From NCBI GenBank assembly GCA_947598585.1, contig CANQFK010000001.1, forward strand, positions 1-64,000: DNA of 64,000 bases, written 5' to 3'. Position numbers and translations under genes: made by a program. How positions within the stretch are numbered: position 1 is the first letter of the stretch; each line of letters begins with the position of its first letter. The stretch comes from an uncultured Clostridia bacterium. GTDB taxonomy: Bacteria > Bacillota > Clostridia > Christensenellales > Pumilibacteraceae. Below are positions 17,601 through 24,688 of this stretch, in pieces. The notes below the pieces were generated by a model that saw only the letters and a list, made by a program, of their open reading frames with translations, did no database searches and had not been told where the DNA came from.

Positions 17601-18930
17601 CGGGGCGATAGGTTTTCGCGATCAACTTCAAGATTGCCTCGGCGTGCTGTATGTCGATCCCGAACTTGTCAAAAAGCATATTCTCGATTGCGCGGCTCAC
17701 CAATTCGAGGCTGGGGACGTTCAACATTGGTGGCACCCGCCTCGCACGGGCGTTCGCACAAAGATAACCGACGACAGACTTTTTTTGCCGCTGATAACGT
17801 CAGAATATATAGAGTTCACGGGCGACGTAGGCATCTTGTACGAAAGAATACCTTATCTCGAAGACGTTAAGATCCTGGATAAGGATTGGTACGGTTCGCC
17901 GTCGCAAACGGTCAATTCAGGCACCTTGTACGAGCATTGCATAAAGGCTATCAAGGCGACTGCCAAACTCGGCAAAAACGGGCTTGTTCTTATGGGCGGC
18001 GGCGATTGGAACGACGCCATGGACAAGGTGGGCATTGCGAGAAAAGGCACGACGGTGTGGGGCAGTATGTTCCTCTATCTCGTCATATCACGATTTATGC
18101 CTCACATAAAGAACAAAAAGCCGTATATAACATTGAAAGAAAAGTTGAAAAAGGCTATCGACAACGCTTGGGACGGCGAATGGTTCGTTCGCGCCTATTG
18201 CGATGACGGCTCCGTTTTGGGAAGCAGATCGAGCAAGGAATGTAACATAGATCTTATTACTCAGAGTTTTGCGGCGTTGTGCGGAGCGGTAAGCGTTCAA
18301 AAGGCAAAACTTGCTCTGTTTTCGGCAGCAAGCAGGCTTGTGGATAATGAAAACGGCATAATAAAACTTCTGACGCCGCCTTTGCAAGAGATAAAAGCGG
18401 GGTATATTTGCGACTATCCGCCCGGAGTGCGCGAAAACGGCGGACAGTACACGCACGGCGCCGTGTGGTTTATCATGAGTTTGTTCGAAATGGGAGAGGC
18501 GGACTATGCCTATGCGCTTTTGAATATGATAAACCCCATAAATCATTCGCTTACTCCGTCGGCGGTGAAGAAATACGAAGTGGAACCGTATGTGATAAGC
18601 GCGGACGTTTATTCGGAGCCACCGGGCAAGGGTGGTTGGAGCTGGTACACGGGCGCGGCGGCATGGTATTACCACGTTCTGATAAAGTATATGTTCGGCA
18701 TAAAATTTGTCGGCAACGGTATTTCCATAAACCCGAAAATGCCCAAGGCGATAAAGGAAGCCTCCGTAACGATAAAGAAGAACGGCGTGACCGTCTATGT
18801 CAAAATAGATAACGGGAATGATGAGGGAAGCTGGCGTCTTTTCATTGACGGAGTGGGGTGCAGCGACAACACGTTTGCCGTTACCGAGCACCTCGACAAA
18901 AAGGAGATCGTCGTCAAAAGATATAAATAA
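11683..18930 (+). CDS. Cyclic beta-1,2-glucan synthase-like protein (GT84 / glycoamylase-like / GH94)
   Basis: 2415 aa. Layout: N-terminal membrane helix (2-23); two helices near 340-400; GT84 glycosyltransferase with L-D-S-D-T (D548, D550), S-H-D-F (D647) and an R-W-L-R-G-D segment (680-685); five or six helices at about 700-870; a glycoamylase-like domain near 890-1250; beta-sandwich regions; and a C-terminal GH94 phosphorylase domain with GFRDQLQD (1977-1984) and GGDWNDAMD (about 2106-2114), whose Asp2111 aligns with the general acid of cellobiose phosphorylase. In Rhizobiales such proteins make and cyclise beta-1,2-glucan. It is somewhat shorter than the proteobacterial enzymes (about 2800 aa). 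The product in a Gram-positive is unknown. It appears monocistronic. Confidence 0.85.
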   Translation: MLYFIIALLLLICFIILYKILLPISEPNMELTGVMTTEELKAKITDLASLMKSERSDSSLSSYLIRSTIAKTYKNLRKKTGKFLDFERWICDNYYKLVEVMEAQKKLTYKYNKLPGYKNVPRLYHLAALIVKGSGGAVNANTIGKCVKAFNEILPLTYDEIMMLPMAIDLALLEYVAIFASRSNFINEKFEAAKADMANGTVDISQLGYNSYAYAFVKYADGRLLKRMNAMSHDMGTDAYQRAENFLSACVRYTEAVSSAIKSIHELSTKLSDEFLFDICPLNNYLERAEGIIYKDCTSATKNVYLKRIAKKAKNKSEIAYAGELVRKAKKENRDIAYYILPRPLGKFAVLVYVLIIVGYTISNCVTVFMYLPNFKWAASVIFIPISLNLVLMFVTSITIRLFSRRYMPRLKLEDKNYAMIVFPVLVFDEAEVDEMVENLLTVSFANNEKIFSYGLLLDLPASRSDAYTEKDLRIIERAKERIGALDDRFNLFIRRRTKVNGEEKFQGREKKRGAILDLNNLILSGEKDIFEVVLGDSYNVKYVITLDSDTMINCAYELVEIMEHPFNADKAVVSLNIKTDPASLVTPFAKVMSDSVGLNNYSNFIADANYDIFGSGNYTGKGIYRVKEFTAKVGNIFMENRVLSHDFVEGAISGCGSSGESALDSYPETFSSYLSRNIRWLRGDYQLLPFLFTRIKNGSGRIMRNPLSVVARLHILNNIILGLIPISSALLLILSLFSPTPFWLTAVAFALNIFMFIGSARLIFIEPKKVLYELFRQLVMALCLPVMAYNYAKAILLTLYRLTVKKDLLDWSVFAHSKGKVSFLPNVIAAAIYIGFAAFVRFKVTFVVMAVLFLSGIILTKLLDRSKNGKKTVALDTEAQLKKIAADTWIFFEKQLKEDNNFLPYDNYQEEGEIGYVPRTSPTDIGFLITSLVCARDMEFVTSDEFDFYAGRILTSIERAEKWKGNLYNWIDIRSLKRLGGYVSSVDSGNLLAALILLRNVSKGNVSLRADKLIRDTDLEAFFDHDRGLLHIGYDFDAKAFDVNHYDLLGSESMLTYLVGIGVGKLKSACFKNLSGRCVKYKGVSLASWTGGAFEYMMSAIYFKYNVGGMLYKSAKSVMKANKAYAKSQKLPFWGVSESQYNAVDGSGNYQYKAFGVPNIALSNERRKAVASPYSSMLFLPFFPTETEKNLRRIISTGAKGEDGLYEAYDDGIIKTYMTHHQGMILASICNYFYDDLLIKQMASADMKAAALLITMSELPNAKKKREYDRFPQEERLVEPIKRLSPPAVNLMTGGRYSVLIDESGNGYSYYDGKYISRYYNFDGGAKLYLVSNGERIDVQRTAFFHDGRTEFVYSGDKLEIKQTIAALSDMDGEVRRIEVKNLSSKSRAIELESYMEVALAPLYSDLAHKTFSGMFVTTAYDEELGAVTAKRDTLILAHFFDRAAVYQSNRSNFSGRGSGENFGRVLDPIVSGKMSLLLQPYEKQTVCLYTLVSEDHARLKKQAALTKRNGFFEKIIAGSSLKSRGYGVSDRMKNVASKLIYDAAPNLLHGELPLVYIESNIVTFGIKSKVKMLSMLGLWGIRVEIAFVYYGDGFTREKLLEVLDPILGKNCVLTLINKEENNADALLALRSATDIDEIIFDEIKEREVTIGMLCKRAKLPNLNYAFKLGKGGFMADGSYALPLNKDDLPPRPWSNIIANDNFGTLITESGGGYTYNNNSRENKLTEWSNDPIGDPCSEGIVIFEDDKTWSVSVRPINADADYQTIHGFGYTEFRCNYNGFYSRQRETINGNTKYYELTLISEMDIERNVDVMFFVMPVIGDFAFKTRHDLVAEFDGGKLTIKNLYNNMSFSIGSDREISNYVCHKQSYTDRYGRIFKPNGDVGSEFKPAVTVKLTVPPKSVVKTVFYLSADEKVRTNNFDAVLNASIKKYSSLSCLSISTGEKALDLIAKWLPYQIMTSRFFGRTGFYQAGGAIGFRDQLQDCLGVLYVDPELVKKHILDCAAHQFEAGDVQHWWHPPRTGVRTKITDDRLFLPLITSEYIEFTGDVGILYERIPYLEDVKILDKDWYGSPSQTVNSGTLYEHCIKAIKATAKLGKNGLVLMGGGDWNDAMDKVGIARKGTTVWGSMFLYLVISRFMPHIKNKKPYITLKEKLKKAIDNAWDGEWFVRAYCDDGSVLGSRSSKECNIDLITQSFAALCGAVSVQKAKLALFSAASRLVDNENGIIKLLTPPLQEIKAGYICDYPPGVRENGGQYTHGAVWFIMSLFEMGEADYAYALLNMINPINHSLTPSAVKKYEVEPYVISADVYSEPPGKGGWSWYTGAAAWYYHVLIKYMFGIKFVGNGISINPKMPKAIKEASVTIKKNGVTVYVKIDNGNDEGSWRLFIDGVGCSDNTFAVTEHLDKKEIVVKRYK

Positions 18931-19143
18931 TGCGAGCGTTTGCGCGTATTATCTCTACAAAACAGTTGTTTATGTCACGCATAATATGGCGGTTTAAACA
19001 AAAATTATCCTATTCGGTCATGTTTCCGACTGATATTTCAGCCAAAAGGAGGACCCGGCGCGACGCTACTTTGGCGTTAAAAGTCGGATATCGATAACGA
19101 ACGTAGGCATAATCGTCATATTCCCGCGCATATATATTCTGTG
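18931..19143. other. Intergenic region after the glucan synthase gene
   Basis: No gene found. It contains an orphan Shine-Dalgarno-like AAAAGGAGGA (about 19043-19052) with no start codon at useful distance, and a candidate SigE-type promoter at its 3' end. I see no convincing terminator for the giant gene. Confidence 0.4.
19107..19136 (+). promoter_or_regulatory. Candidate SigE-like promoter of the SPOR-domain gene
   Basis: GCATAAT (19107-19113), 15-base spacer, CATATATA (19129-19136), loosely matching the sporulation SigE pattern (-35 GTCATATT-like, -10 CATACAAT-like). The -10 ends seven bases before the ATG at 19144, predicting a leaderless message. The match is imperfect. Confidence 0.3.
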
Positions 19144-19887
19144 ATGAAACGGATCATTTACGATTATGAAAATCCTCATATAGTGGGCAAGGCAAGCCGA
19201 TCGTTCCCGCTTGCCAAGATCATAATTTCCATAATAGTCATTTTCTTTGCGATAGCGCTTATATATATATTGTTCTTCCGCAAGCCCTCGTACAAACTCG
19301 AAAGCAAGGAATATTTTTCGGTCGTATCGGGCGAATACGAAAGCGAAACGGAGGCAAGCCGCGCTGCCGAAGAGATAAAGAGCAGGGGCGGCGGCGGTTA
19401 TGTCGCTCCGAATGGCAAATACGAAGTGGTGGTCGCGGTATACGACAACAGGGACGACGCCGACGCGATAGCGACGAGATACGGATATATCATCAAGGAT
19501 CTCGGGCGCTATACGCTCGGAGCCGACCTCGACGACGCGGAACTCAGCCGAAAAGCGCTGAAACTTTGCGTTTTCCCCGAGCAAATATTCGATTCGGTAT
19601 ACGAAACGCTCAACTCGATAGGCAAGGGTGAACTGTCCGCGGACGCGGCGGAATATTCTTTGGAGCAGCTGAGCGAAACGCTGTCGCAAAAACATGACGA
19701 ATTGAAAGTTTTGATCGAAAAATATCCGTCGGACAAGCTGCTCTTATCCGCGGACGAGATGTACGAGCGGCTTTTTGCTTCCGCGACCGAAGCGAAACAA
19801 GCGGGGTATACCGTATCGGTCCGATTGAGATATTGGCTCATCGAACTTACATATATTTACAAAAATTTTCTTATTACGATATCTTAG
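19144..19887 (+). CDS. SPOR-domain membrane protein
   Basis: 247 aa. About 25 cytoplasmic residues, one transmembrane helix (about 25-44), then a SPOR domain (about 56-115: YFSVVSGEYESETEA, then YEVVVAVYDNRDDADA). SPOR domains bind denuded septal or spore peptidoglycan. The remainder is helical with no recognised domain. A GTG directly precedes the ATG; I used the ATG. No Shine-Dalgarno is visible, and an -10-like element lies just upstream. Role in division or sporulation is likely. Confidence 0.7.
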   Translation: MKRIIYDYENPHIVGKASRSFPLAKIIISIIVIFFAIALIYILFFRKPSYKLESKEYFSVVSGEYESETEASRAAEEIKSRGGGGYVAPNGKYEVVVAVYDNRDDADAIATRYGYIIKDLGRYTLGADLDDAELSRKALKLCVFPEQIFDSVYETLNSIGKGELSADAAEYSLEQLSETLSQKHDELKVLIEKYPSDKLLLSADEMYERLFASATEAKQAGYTVSVRLRYWLIELTYIYKNFLITIS

Positions 19888-19919
19888 TATAAATTTTTAT
19901 TTTTTTATGCTTTAAGTGT

Positions 19920-19948
19920 TTGCAATTTATTTTCGGGTATGATATAAT
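19920..19948 (+). promoter_or_regulatory. SigA-type promoter of the hydrogenase operon
   Basis: TTGCAA (19920-19925), 17-base spacer, TATAAT (19943-19948). It predicts a leader of about 140 bases. In that leader ATGCGA (19962-19967) and TCGCAT (19977-19982) can form a 6-bp hairpin around a palindromic CGACGCGTCG; no known riboswitch was recognised. Confidence 0.75.
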
Positions 19949-20094
19949 ACCACAAGGGCTTATGCGAAACGACGCGTCGCATTTGCCATATTGTTATGGT
20001 TCCCCTTGCTCGTTAACGCGAAAATATCGAATTTTAATGCGTGCAAAGACGCTTAGAATAAAATACAAAATTTTTTTTGTAAAAGGAGAAAGAA

Positions 20095-20577
20095 ATGAGT
20101 AACCAATTTAAAGACACGCCTCAACAAAAAAAGCAGCTCGATAAAGTTTTTGAAGAACTCAAAGACGTCCCGGGCTCTTTGATGAAGGCTATGCAGAAGG
20201 CTCAGGATATCTACGGCTATCTCCCCATCGAAATCATGCAGCGTATAGCAACCGCTTGCAAGTGCCCGGTCGAAGAGGTATACGGAATTGCCACATTCTA
20301 TGCGCAATTCAATATAGAGCCCATGGGCAAGTATAAGGTAGGTATTTGCCTTGGAACAGCATGCTACGTTAAGGGATCGGGAGTTATTCTCGAAAAAGTA
20401 AAGGAACGTTTGCATATCGAGCCGGGACACACGTCCGACGATATGATGTTCACCCTCGAAGCGACGCGTTGCATCGGCTGCTGCGGATTGGCGCCCGTTT
20501 TGACCGTTAACGGCGAAGTGCACGGAAACCTTGTTCCCGAGGATCTGGACGCGATCTTCGCAAAGTTGAATGCGTAA
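20095..20577 (+). CDS. NuoE-like [2Fe-2S] subunit of NADH-linked [FeFe] hydrogenase
   Basis: 160 aa, thioredoxin-like ferredoxin fold. The cluster ligands are visible as C-L-G-T-A-C (C-x4-C, about residues 84-89) and C-I-G-C-C (C-x3-C, about 124-128), the NuoE/HydC pattern. It passes electrons within the cytoplasmic HydABC-type complex that couples NADH, ferredoxin and H2. It is first in a four-gene operon; AAAGGAG precedes the start. Confidence 0.9.
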   Translation: MSNQFKDTPQQKKQLDKVFEELKDVPGSLMKAMQKAQDIYGYLPIEIMQRIATACKCPVEEVYGIATFYAQFNIEPMGKYKVGICLGTACYVKGSGVILEKVKERLHIEPGHTSDDMMFTLEATRCIGCCGLAPVLTVNGEVHGNLVPEDLDAIFAKLNA

Positions 20578-20614
20578 ACTGTCGCAGTAAAAAATTGAAT
20601 GGAGGACAAACTTT

Positions 20615-20944
20615 ATGAAGAGTTCGACTGAATTGGACGCGATCCGCGATAAGCTGAGAGTTTTTATAGGATACAGCTGCGCCATCGATGAAAAGATTGA
20701 TACCAAGGTTTTGGTGCGTATGAGCGACGACTGCGTAAAAGCCGCAGACGAAGTTATAAGGGCTTGCATGAGCGAGATAGAAAAACTCGATCTCGAACAT
20801 GTTAAGGTAACAAAGCTCGGCTCCGTGACCAAAATAGACGGCGAGCCCGTTGTCGAAGTTACCGTTCCCGGCAAGGAAAAGGTAGTTTACAAGAACGTGA
20901 ACGCAAATTCGGCGCGTGAAATAATCGCCAAATTGAACAAATAA
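20615..20944 (+). CDS. Ferredoxin-like thioredoxin-fold protein lacking cluster cysteines
   Basis: 109 aa. Its overall pattern (a hydrophobic strand, a helix ending in ADEVIRACMSEIEKL, a V-K-V-T strand, then EPVVEVTVPGKEKVVYKNV) resembles the thioredoxin-like [2Fe-2S] proteins of hydrogenase operons. The second ligand pair, normally T-G-C-x3-C, reads L-G-S-V-T-K-I here, and only single scattered Cys remain (C22, C40, C51), so a normal [2Fe-2S] cluster is not possible. GGAGG precedes the start. It may be structural or an assembly factor. Homology is inferred from pattern only. Confidence 0.55.
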   Translation: MKSSTELDAIRDKLRVFIGYSCAIDEKIDTKVLVRMSDDCVKAADEVIRACMSEIEKLDLEHVKVTKLGSVTKIDGEPVVEVTVPGKEKVVYKNVNANSAREIIAKLNK

Positions 20945-20963
20945 ACCCAAGGAGAAGAGGTTA

Positions 20964-22778
20964 ATGTTAGAAAGAGCACATATAATGATTTGCGGCGGTA
21001 CAGGTTGTACTTCCGGCAACAGTAAAAAAGTAATGGAAGAGTTTGAGCGTAGACTTACCGAGCACGGCGTAAGAGACGAAGTCAAACTTATCATGACGGG
21101 CTGCTTCGGTCTGTGCGCAAGAGGCCCCATCGTTGCGGTTTATCCCGACGGCGCGTTCTATCAACACGTCAAGGTAGAGGACGTGGAAGAGATCGTTTCG
21201 GAGCATATCGTAAAGGGTCGTCGCGTAACAAGACTTCTCGGATCCGAGCGTACCGAAAGCGGCGAAGTAATGCCTATCAACCAGACTCCTTTCTATCGCA
21301 GCCAAAAACGTATAGTTTTGCGCAATTGCGGCAGAATAAATCCTGAGAACATTGACGAATATATCGCTTTCGACGGATATAAAGCATACGAAAAATGCGT
21401 TAAGGAAATGACGCCCGAACAGGTTATCCAGCTTATCACCGACAGCGGACTTCGCGGACGCGGCGGCGGCGGATTCCCGACGGGCAAAAAGTGGCTTTCC
21501 ACATACAATGCAAAAGACGATCAAAAGTATGTAGTTTGTAACGCCGACGAGGGCGACCCGGGCGCATTCATGGACAGATCCGTTCTCGAAGGCGATCCGC
21601 ATTCCGTCATCGAGGCTATGATGATAGCAGGTTATGCGGTAGGCGCAACGCAAGGTTATGTATATGTCCGCGCCGAATATCCCATAGCTGTCCAGAGATT
21701 GCAGATAGCTATCGACCAGGCGAGAGAGTACGGAATATTGGGCGAGAACTCCATGGGGCTCGGACATAAGTTCGACATGGAGATACGTCTTGGCGCAGGC
21801 GCGTTCGTTTGCGGCGAGGCAACAGCGCTTATCCACAGCATCGAGGGACATCGCGGCGAACCCACTCAAAAGCCGCCTCACCTTGCCGAACACGGATTGT
21901 GGGGCAAGCCGACCGTCCTCAACAACGTCGAAACATATGCGAACATTCCGCAGATAATCCTTAACGGACCCCAGTGGTTCAAAGCTATGGGCACCGAGAA
22001 GAGCCCCGGAACGAAAGTATTCGCGCTTGGCGGAAAGATCGTCAACACGGGACTTGTCGAGATCCCCATGGGCACGACGCTTCGTACTATCATCGAAGAG
22101 ATCGGCGGCGGTATTCCTCACGGCAAGAAATTCAAGGCTGCTCAGACCGGCGGTCCCAGCGGCGGTTGCATACCCGCGTCGCTCATCGACACGCCTATCG
22201 ATTACGACAACCTTATCGCTATCGGTTCTATGATGGGATCGGGCGGACTTATCGTAATGGACGAAGACAACTGCATGGTCGATATAGCCAAATTCTTCCT
22301 CGAATTTACGGTAGACGAGTCTTGCGGCAAGTGCACGCCGTGCCGTATCGGCAACAAGCGTCTTTATGAGATGCTCGACAAGATCACTCAGGGCAAAGGC
22401 ACTATGGAAGACCTCGACAAAATGGAAGAGCTTTGCAAATATATCAAGGCAAATTCGCTTTGCGGTTTGGGACAAACGGCTCCCAACCCCGTACTCAGCA
22501 CACTCAGGTATTTCCGCGACGAATACATTGCTCACGTCAGGGACAAGAAGTGCCCGGCAGGCGTATGCAAAGCGCTCCTCAATTACGTTATCGATAAAGA
22601 TAAGTGCATAGGATGCGGCTTGTGCGCAAGAAAGTGCCCGGCAGGCGCTATAACCAAGTCCGATTACATAGCGGAAGGACACAAGTTGCCGTCCATGCAG
22701 ATCGACGTGACCAAGTGTCTTAAATGCGGTGCTTGTATGGATTCCTGCACAAGACAGTGCGCTATCAGCAAGAAATAG
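20964..22778 (+). CDS. NuoF-like flavoprotein subunit of NADH-linked [FeFe] hydrogenase
   Basis: 604 aa. Domains: N-terminal thioredoxin-like [2Fe-2S] domain (CGGTGC at 10-15 and CFGLC near 48-52), NADH/FMN-binding 51-kDa domain with GRGGGGFPTGKKW near 166-178, SLBB domain, the NuoF [4Fe-4S] motif SCGKCTPCRIG near 453-463, and two C-terminal ferredoxin clusters (CIGCGLCARKCP and CLKCGACMDSC). This is the architecture of HydB of electron-bifurcating hydrogenases, which oxidises or reduces NAD(P)H. GGAGAAGAGG lies upstream. Confidence 0.93.
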   Translation: MLERAHIMICGGTGCTSGNSKKVMEEFERRLTEHGVRDEVKLIMTGCFGLCARGPIVAVYPDGAFYQHVKVEDVEEIVSEHIVKGRRVTRLLGSERTESGEVMPINQTPFYRSQKRIVLRNCGRINPENIDEYIAFDGYKAYEKCVKEMTPEQVIQLITDSGLRGRGGGGFPTGKKWLSTYNAKDDQKYVVCNADEGDPGAFMDRSVLEGDPHSVIEAMMIAGYAVGATQGYVYVRAEYPIAVQRLQIAIDQAREYGILGENSMGLGHKFDMEIRLGAGAFVCGEATALIHSIEGHRGEPTQKPPHLAEHGLWGKPTVLNNVETYANIPQIILNGPQWFKAMGTEKSPGTKVFALGGKIVNTGLVEIPMGTTLRTIIEEIGGGIPHGKKFKAAQTGGPSGGCIPASLIDTPIDYDNLIAIGSMMGSGGLIVMDEDNCMVDIAKFFLEFTVDESCGKCTPCRIGNKRLYEMLDKITQGKGTMEDLDKMEELCKYIKANSLCGLGQTAPNPVLSTLRYFRDEYIAHVRDKKCPAGVCKALLNYVIDKDKCIGCGLCARKCPAGAITKSDYIAEGHKLPSMQIDVTKCLKCGACMDSCTRQCAISKK

Positions 22779-22792
22779 GAGAGAGAAGAAAT

Positions 22793-24538
22793 ATGAAACA
22801 AGTTAATTTAAAAGTAAACGGTATTCCCGTAACGGTAGACGCCGGTACAAGAATTTTGGATGCTGCAAGAAAGGTCGGAGTAAATATTCCCACGCTTTGC
22901 TATCTCAAAGACGTTACCAATCAAGGCTCTTGCCGTATGTGCGTAGTAGAAGTGGTAGGTGCAAAGAATCTCGTAACATCTTGCTTTGCGACCGTAAGAG
23001 AGGGTATGGAAGTCCTTACCAACACTCCGAAGGTTCTTGCTTCCCGCAAGACTACTTTGGAACTTATTCTCTCCAACCATGATCAGAAATGCTTGTCTTG
23101 CGTAAGATCCACAAATTGCGAACTTCAAAAACTTGCGCTTGAATACGGCTGCGATTCTTATAAATATCAAGGCGAAAAGAATCACTATGAGATAGACGAC
23201 AGCAATCCTTACCTTATCCGCGACAACAACAAATGTATTTTGTGCCGTCGTTGCGTAGCGGTCTGCGACAAGATCCAATCCGTAAACGCTATCGGCGCAA
23301 ACAACCGCGGATTCAAGACCGAAATAGGCAGCGTGTTCGGACATAAACTCAACGAAACGGGCTGCGTGGCATGCGGACAATGTATCAAGGTCTGCCCGGT
23401 CGGCGCTCTTTACGAAAAGGACGACACAGACAGAGTTATGAAAGCTATCCTCGATCCCGACAAGTTCGTTATCGTAGGAACGGCTCCGGCAGTAAGAGTA
23501 GGCGTAGGCGAAGAATTCGGCTATCCTATCGGAACGGACGTTCAGGGCAAAATGGTAACAGCTTGCCGCCGCCTCGGATTCGACAAGGTATTCGACGTAA
23601 ATATGACCGCCGACCTTACCATAATGGAAGAGGGCAACGAACTCATTTCCCGTCTTGGCGACAAAAATGCAAAACTTCCCATGATCACATCGTGTAGCCC
23701 GGGCTGGATCAACTTTATCGAAACATTCTATCCCGACCTTTTGGATCATCTGTCCACCTGCAAGTCGCCGCAACAAATGTTCGGCGCCGTAATGAAGACG
23801 TATTATGCCGAGAAGTTCGGTATCGATCCCGCAAAGATGGTAGTCGTTACCGTTATGCCTTGCACGGCAAAGAAGACCGAAGTTCTCCGCGAGCATCATA
23901 AGGCAAGCGGCTATCCCGACGTAGATATCACTATCACCACCAGAGAGTTTGCCCGTTTGCTCAAACGTCATTCTATCGACCTCAGGAACCTCGAAGAGAG
24001 CGAATTTGACGATCCTATCGGAACAGGCTCCTCCGCAGGTAACCTCTTCGGAACCACGGGCGGCGTTATGGAAGCTGCGCTTCGTACCGTTGCCGCTGTC
24101 GTAAACGGCAGGAACCTCGACAAACTTGATTTCAAGAAAGTAAGAGGTATGGACGGGATCAGGGAAGCTACCGTTAAACTCGATAACGGCGTGACTGTAA
24201 ACGTTGCGGTCGCTCATTCGCTTTCCAATGCTCGTAAACTTATGGACGAGATCAGAGCGGGCAAATCCAAATATCAATTTATCGAAGTCATGGCTTGCCC
24301 GGGCGGCTGCCTCAACGGCGGCGGACAACCGATCGTACCGTCCGAAGTGCTCAACAACGTAGACGTCAAAGCGCTCAGAGCAAAGGCTATTTATGACAAG
24401 GATAAGAAAGCCGAGATCAGACAGTGCCATGAGAATCCGGTCATGAAGACGCTTTACAAGGATTATTTCGGCAAGCCGAACAGCCATAAGGCTCATGAAG
24501 TTTTGCACACAACGTACAGCGCTCAGCATAAACTTTGA
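22793..24538 (+). CDS. hydA: [FeFe] hydrogenase catalytic subunit HydA
   Basis: 581 aa. N-terminal [2Fe-2S] domain with CRMC, the His-Cys3 [4Fe-4S] site (H-D-Q-K-C then C-V-R-S-T-N-C), two [4Fe-4S] motifs CILCRRCVAVC and CVACGQCIKVCP, then the H-domain: L1 TSCSPGW (C301), L2 MPCTAKKTE and L3 EVMACPGGCLNGGGQP, followed by the small-subunit-like tail. It reduces protons or oxidises H2 at the H-cluster. L1 has Ser in place of the second Cys of the textbook TSCCP form, a variant I recall from other clostridial NADH-linked enzymes. The start at 22793 follows GGAGAGAG; upstream in-frame residues overlap the previous gene. Maturases HydEFG are not in the window. Confidence 0.95.
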   Translation: MKQVNLKVNGIPVTVDAGTRILDAARKVGVNIPTLCYLKDVTNQGSCRMCVVEVVGAKNLVTSCFATVREGMEVLTNTPKVLASRKTTLELILSNHDQKCLSCVRSTNCELQKLALEYGCDSYKYQGEKNHYEIDDSNPYLIRDNNKCILCRRCVAVCDKIQSVNAIGANNRGFKTEIGSVFGHKLNETGCVACGQCIKVCPVGALYEKDDTDRVMKAILDPDKFVIVGTAPAVRVGVGEEFGYPIGTDVQGKMVTACRRLGFDKVFDVNMTADLTIMEEGNELISRLGDKNAKLPMITSCSPGWINFIETFYPDLLDHLSTCKSPQQMFGAVMKTYYAEKFGIDPAKMVVVTVMPCTAKKTEVLREHHKASGYPDVDITITTREFARLLKRHSIDLRNLEESEFDDPIGTGSSAGNLFGTTGGVMEAALRTVAAVVNGRNLDKLDFKKVRGMDGIREATVKLDNGVTVNVAVAHSLSNARKLMDEIRAGKSKYQFIEVMACPGGCLNGGGQPIVPSEVLNNVDVKALRAKAIYDKDKKAEIRQCHENPVMKTLYKDYFGKPNSHKAHEVLHTTYSAQHKL

Positions 24539-24562
24539 TTTGAATAATTTACAAATAGGAAA

Positions 24563-24586
24563 GGCGTGGCATTAGCCGCGTCTTTT
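24563..24586 (+). terminator. Intrinsic terminator of the hydrogenase operon
   Basis: GGCGTGGC (24563-24570) pairs with GCCGCGTC (24575-24582), including two G-U pairs, around an ATTA loop, followed by TTTT. Confidence 0.65.
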
Positions 24587-24625
24587 CATTTTGTAAAATA
24601 TAACGTTGATCGACTTCCGAAACGC

Positions 24626-24654
24626 TTGACAAAAGCATTTTTTTCGACTAAAAT
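24626..24654 (+). promoter_or_regulatory. SigA-type promoter of the DUF4143 ATPase gene
   Basis: TTGACA (24626-24631), 17-base spacer, TAAAAT (24649-24654), then a leader of about 28 bases with AGAGG before the ATG at 24689. Confidence 0.75.
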
Positions 24655-24688
24655 ATATTTACATTATAGATTGGTCGCAGAGGTATAT

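Noticed and set aside
19043-19060. AAAAGGAGGA as ribosome binding site of a small gene before the SPOR gene
   Set aside because: No ATG, GTG or TTG at a suitable distance opens a frame of useful length; called an orphan site.
20967-24529. Long open frames on the minus strand opposite the hydrogenase NuoF-like and HydA genes (over 570 codons each)
   Set aside because: The plus-strand frames are unmistakable conserved enzymes; the antisense frames are a by-product of their codon bias, have no ribosome binding sites and no recognisable motifs.
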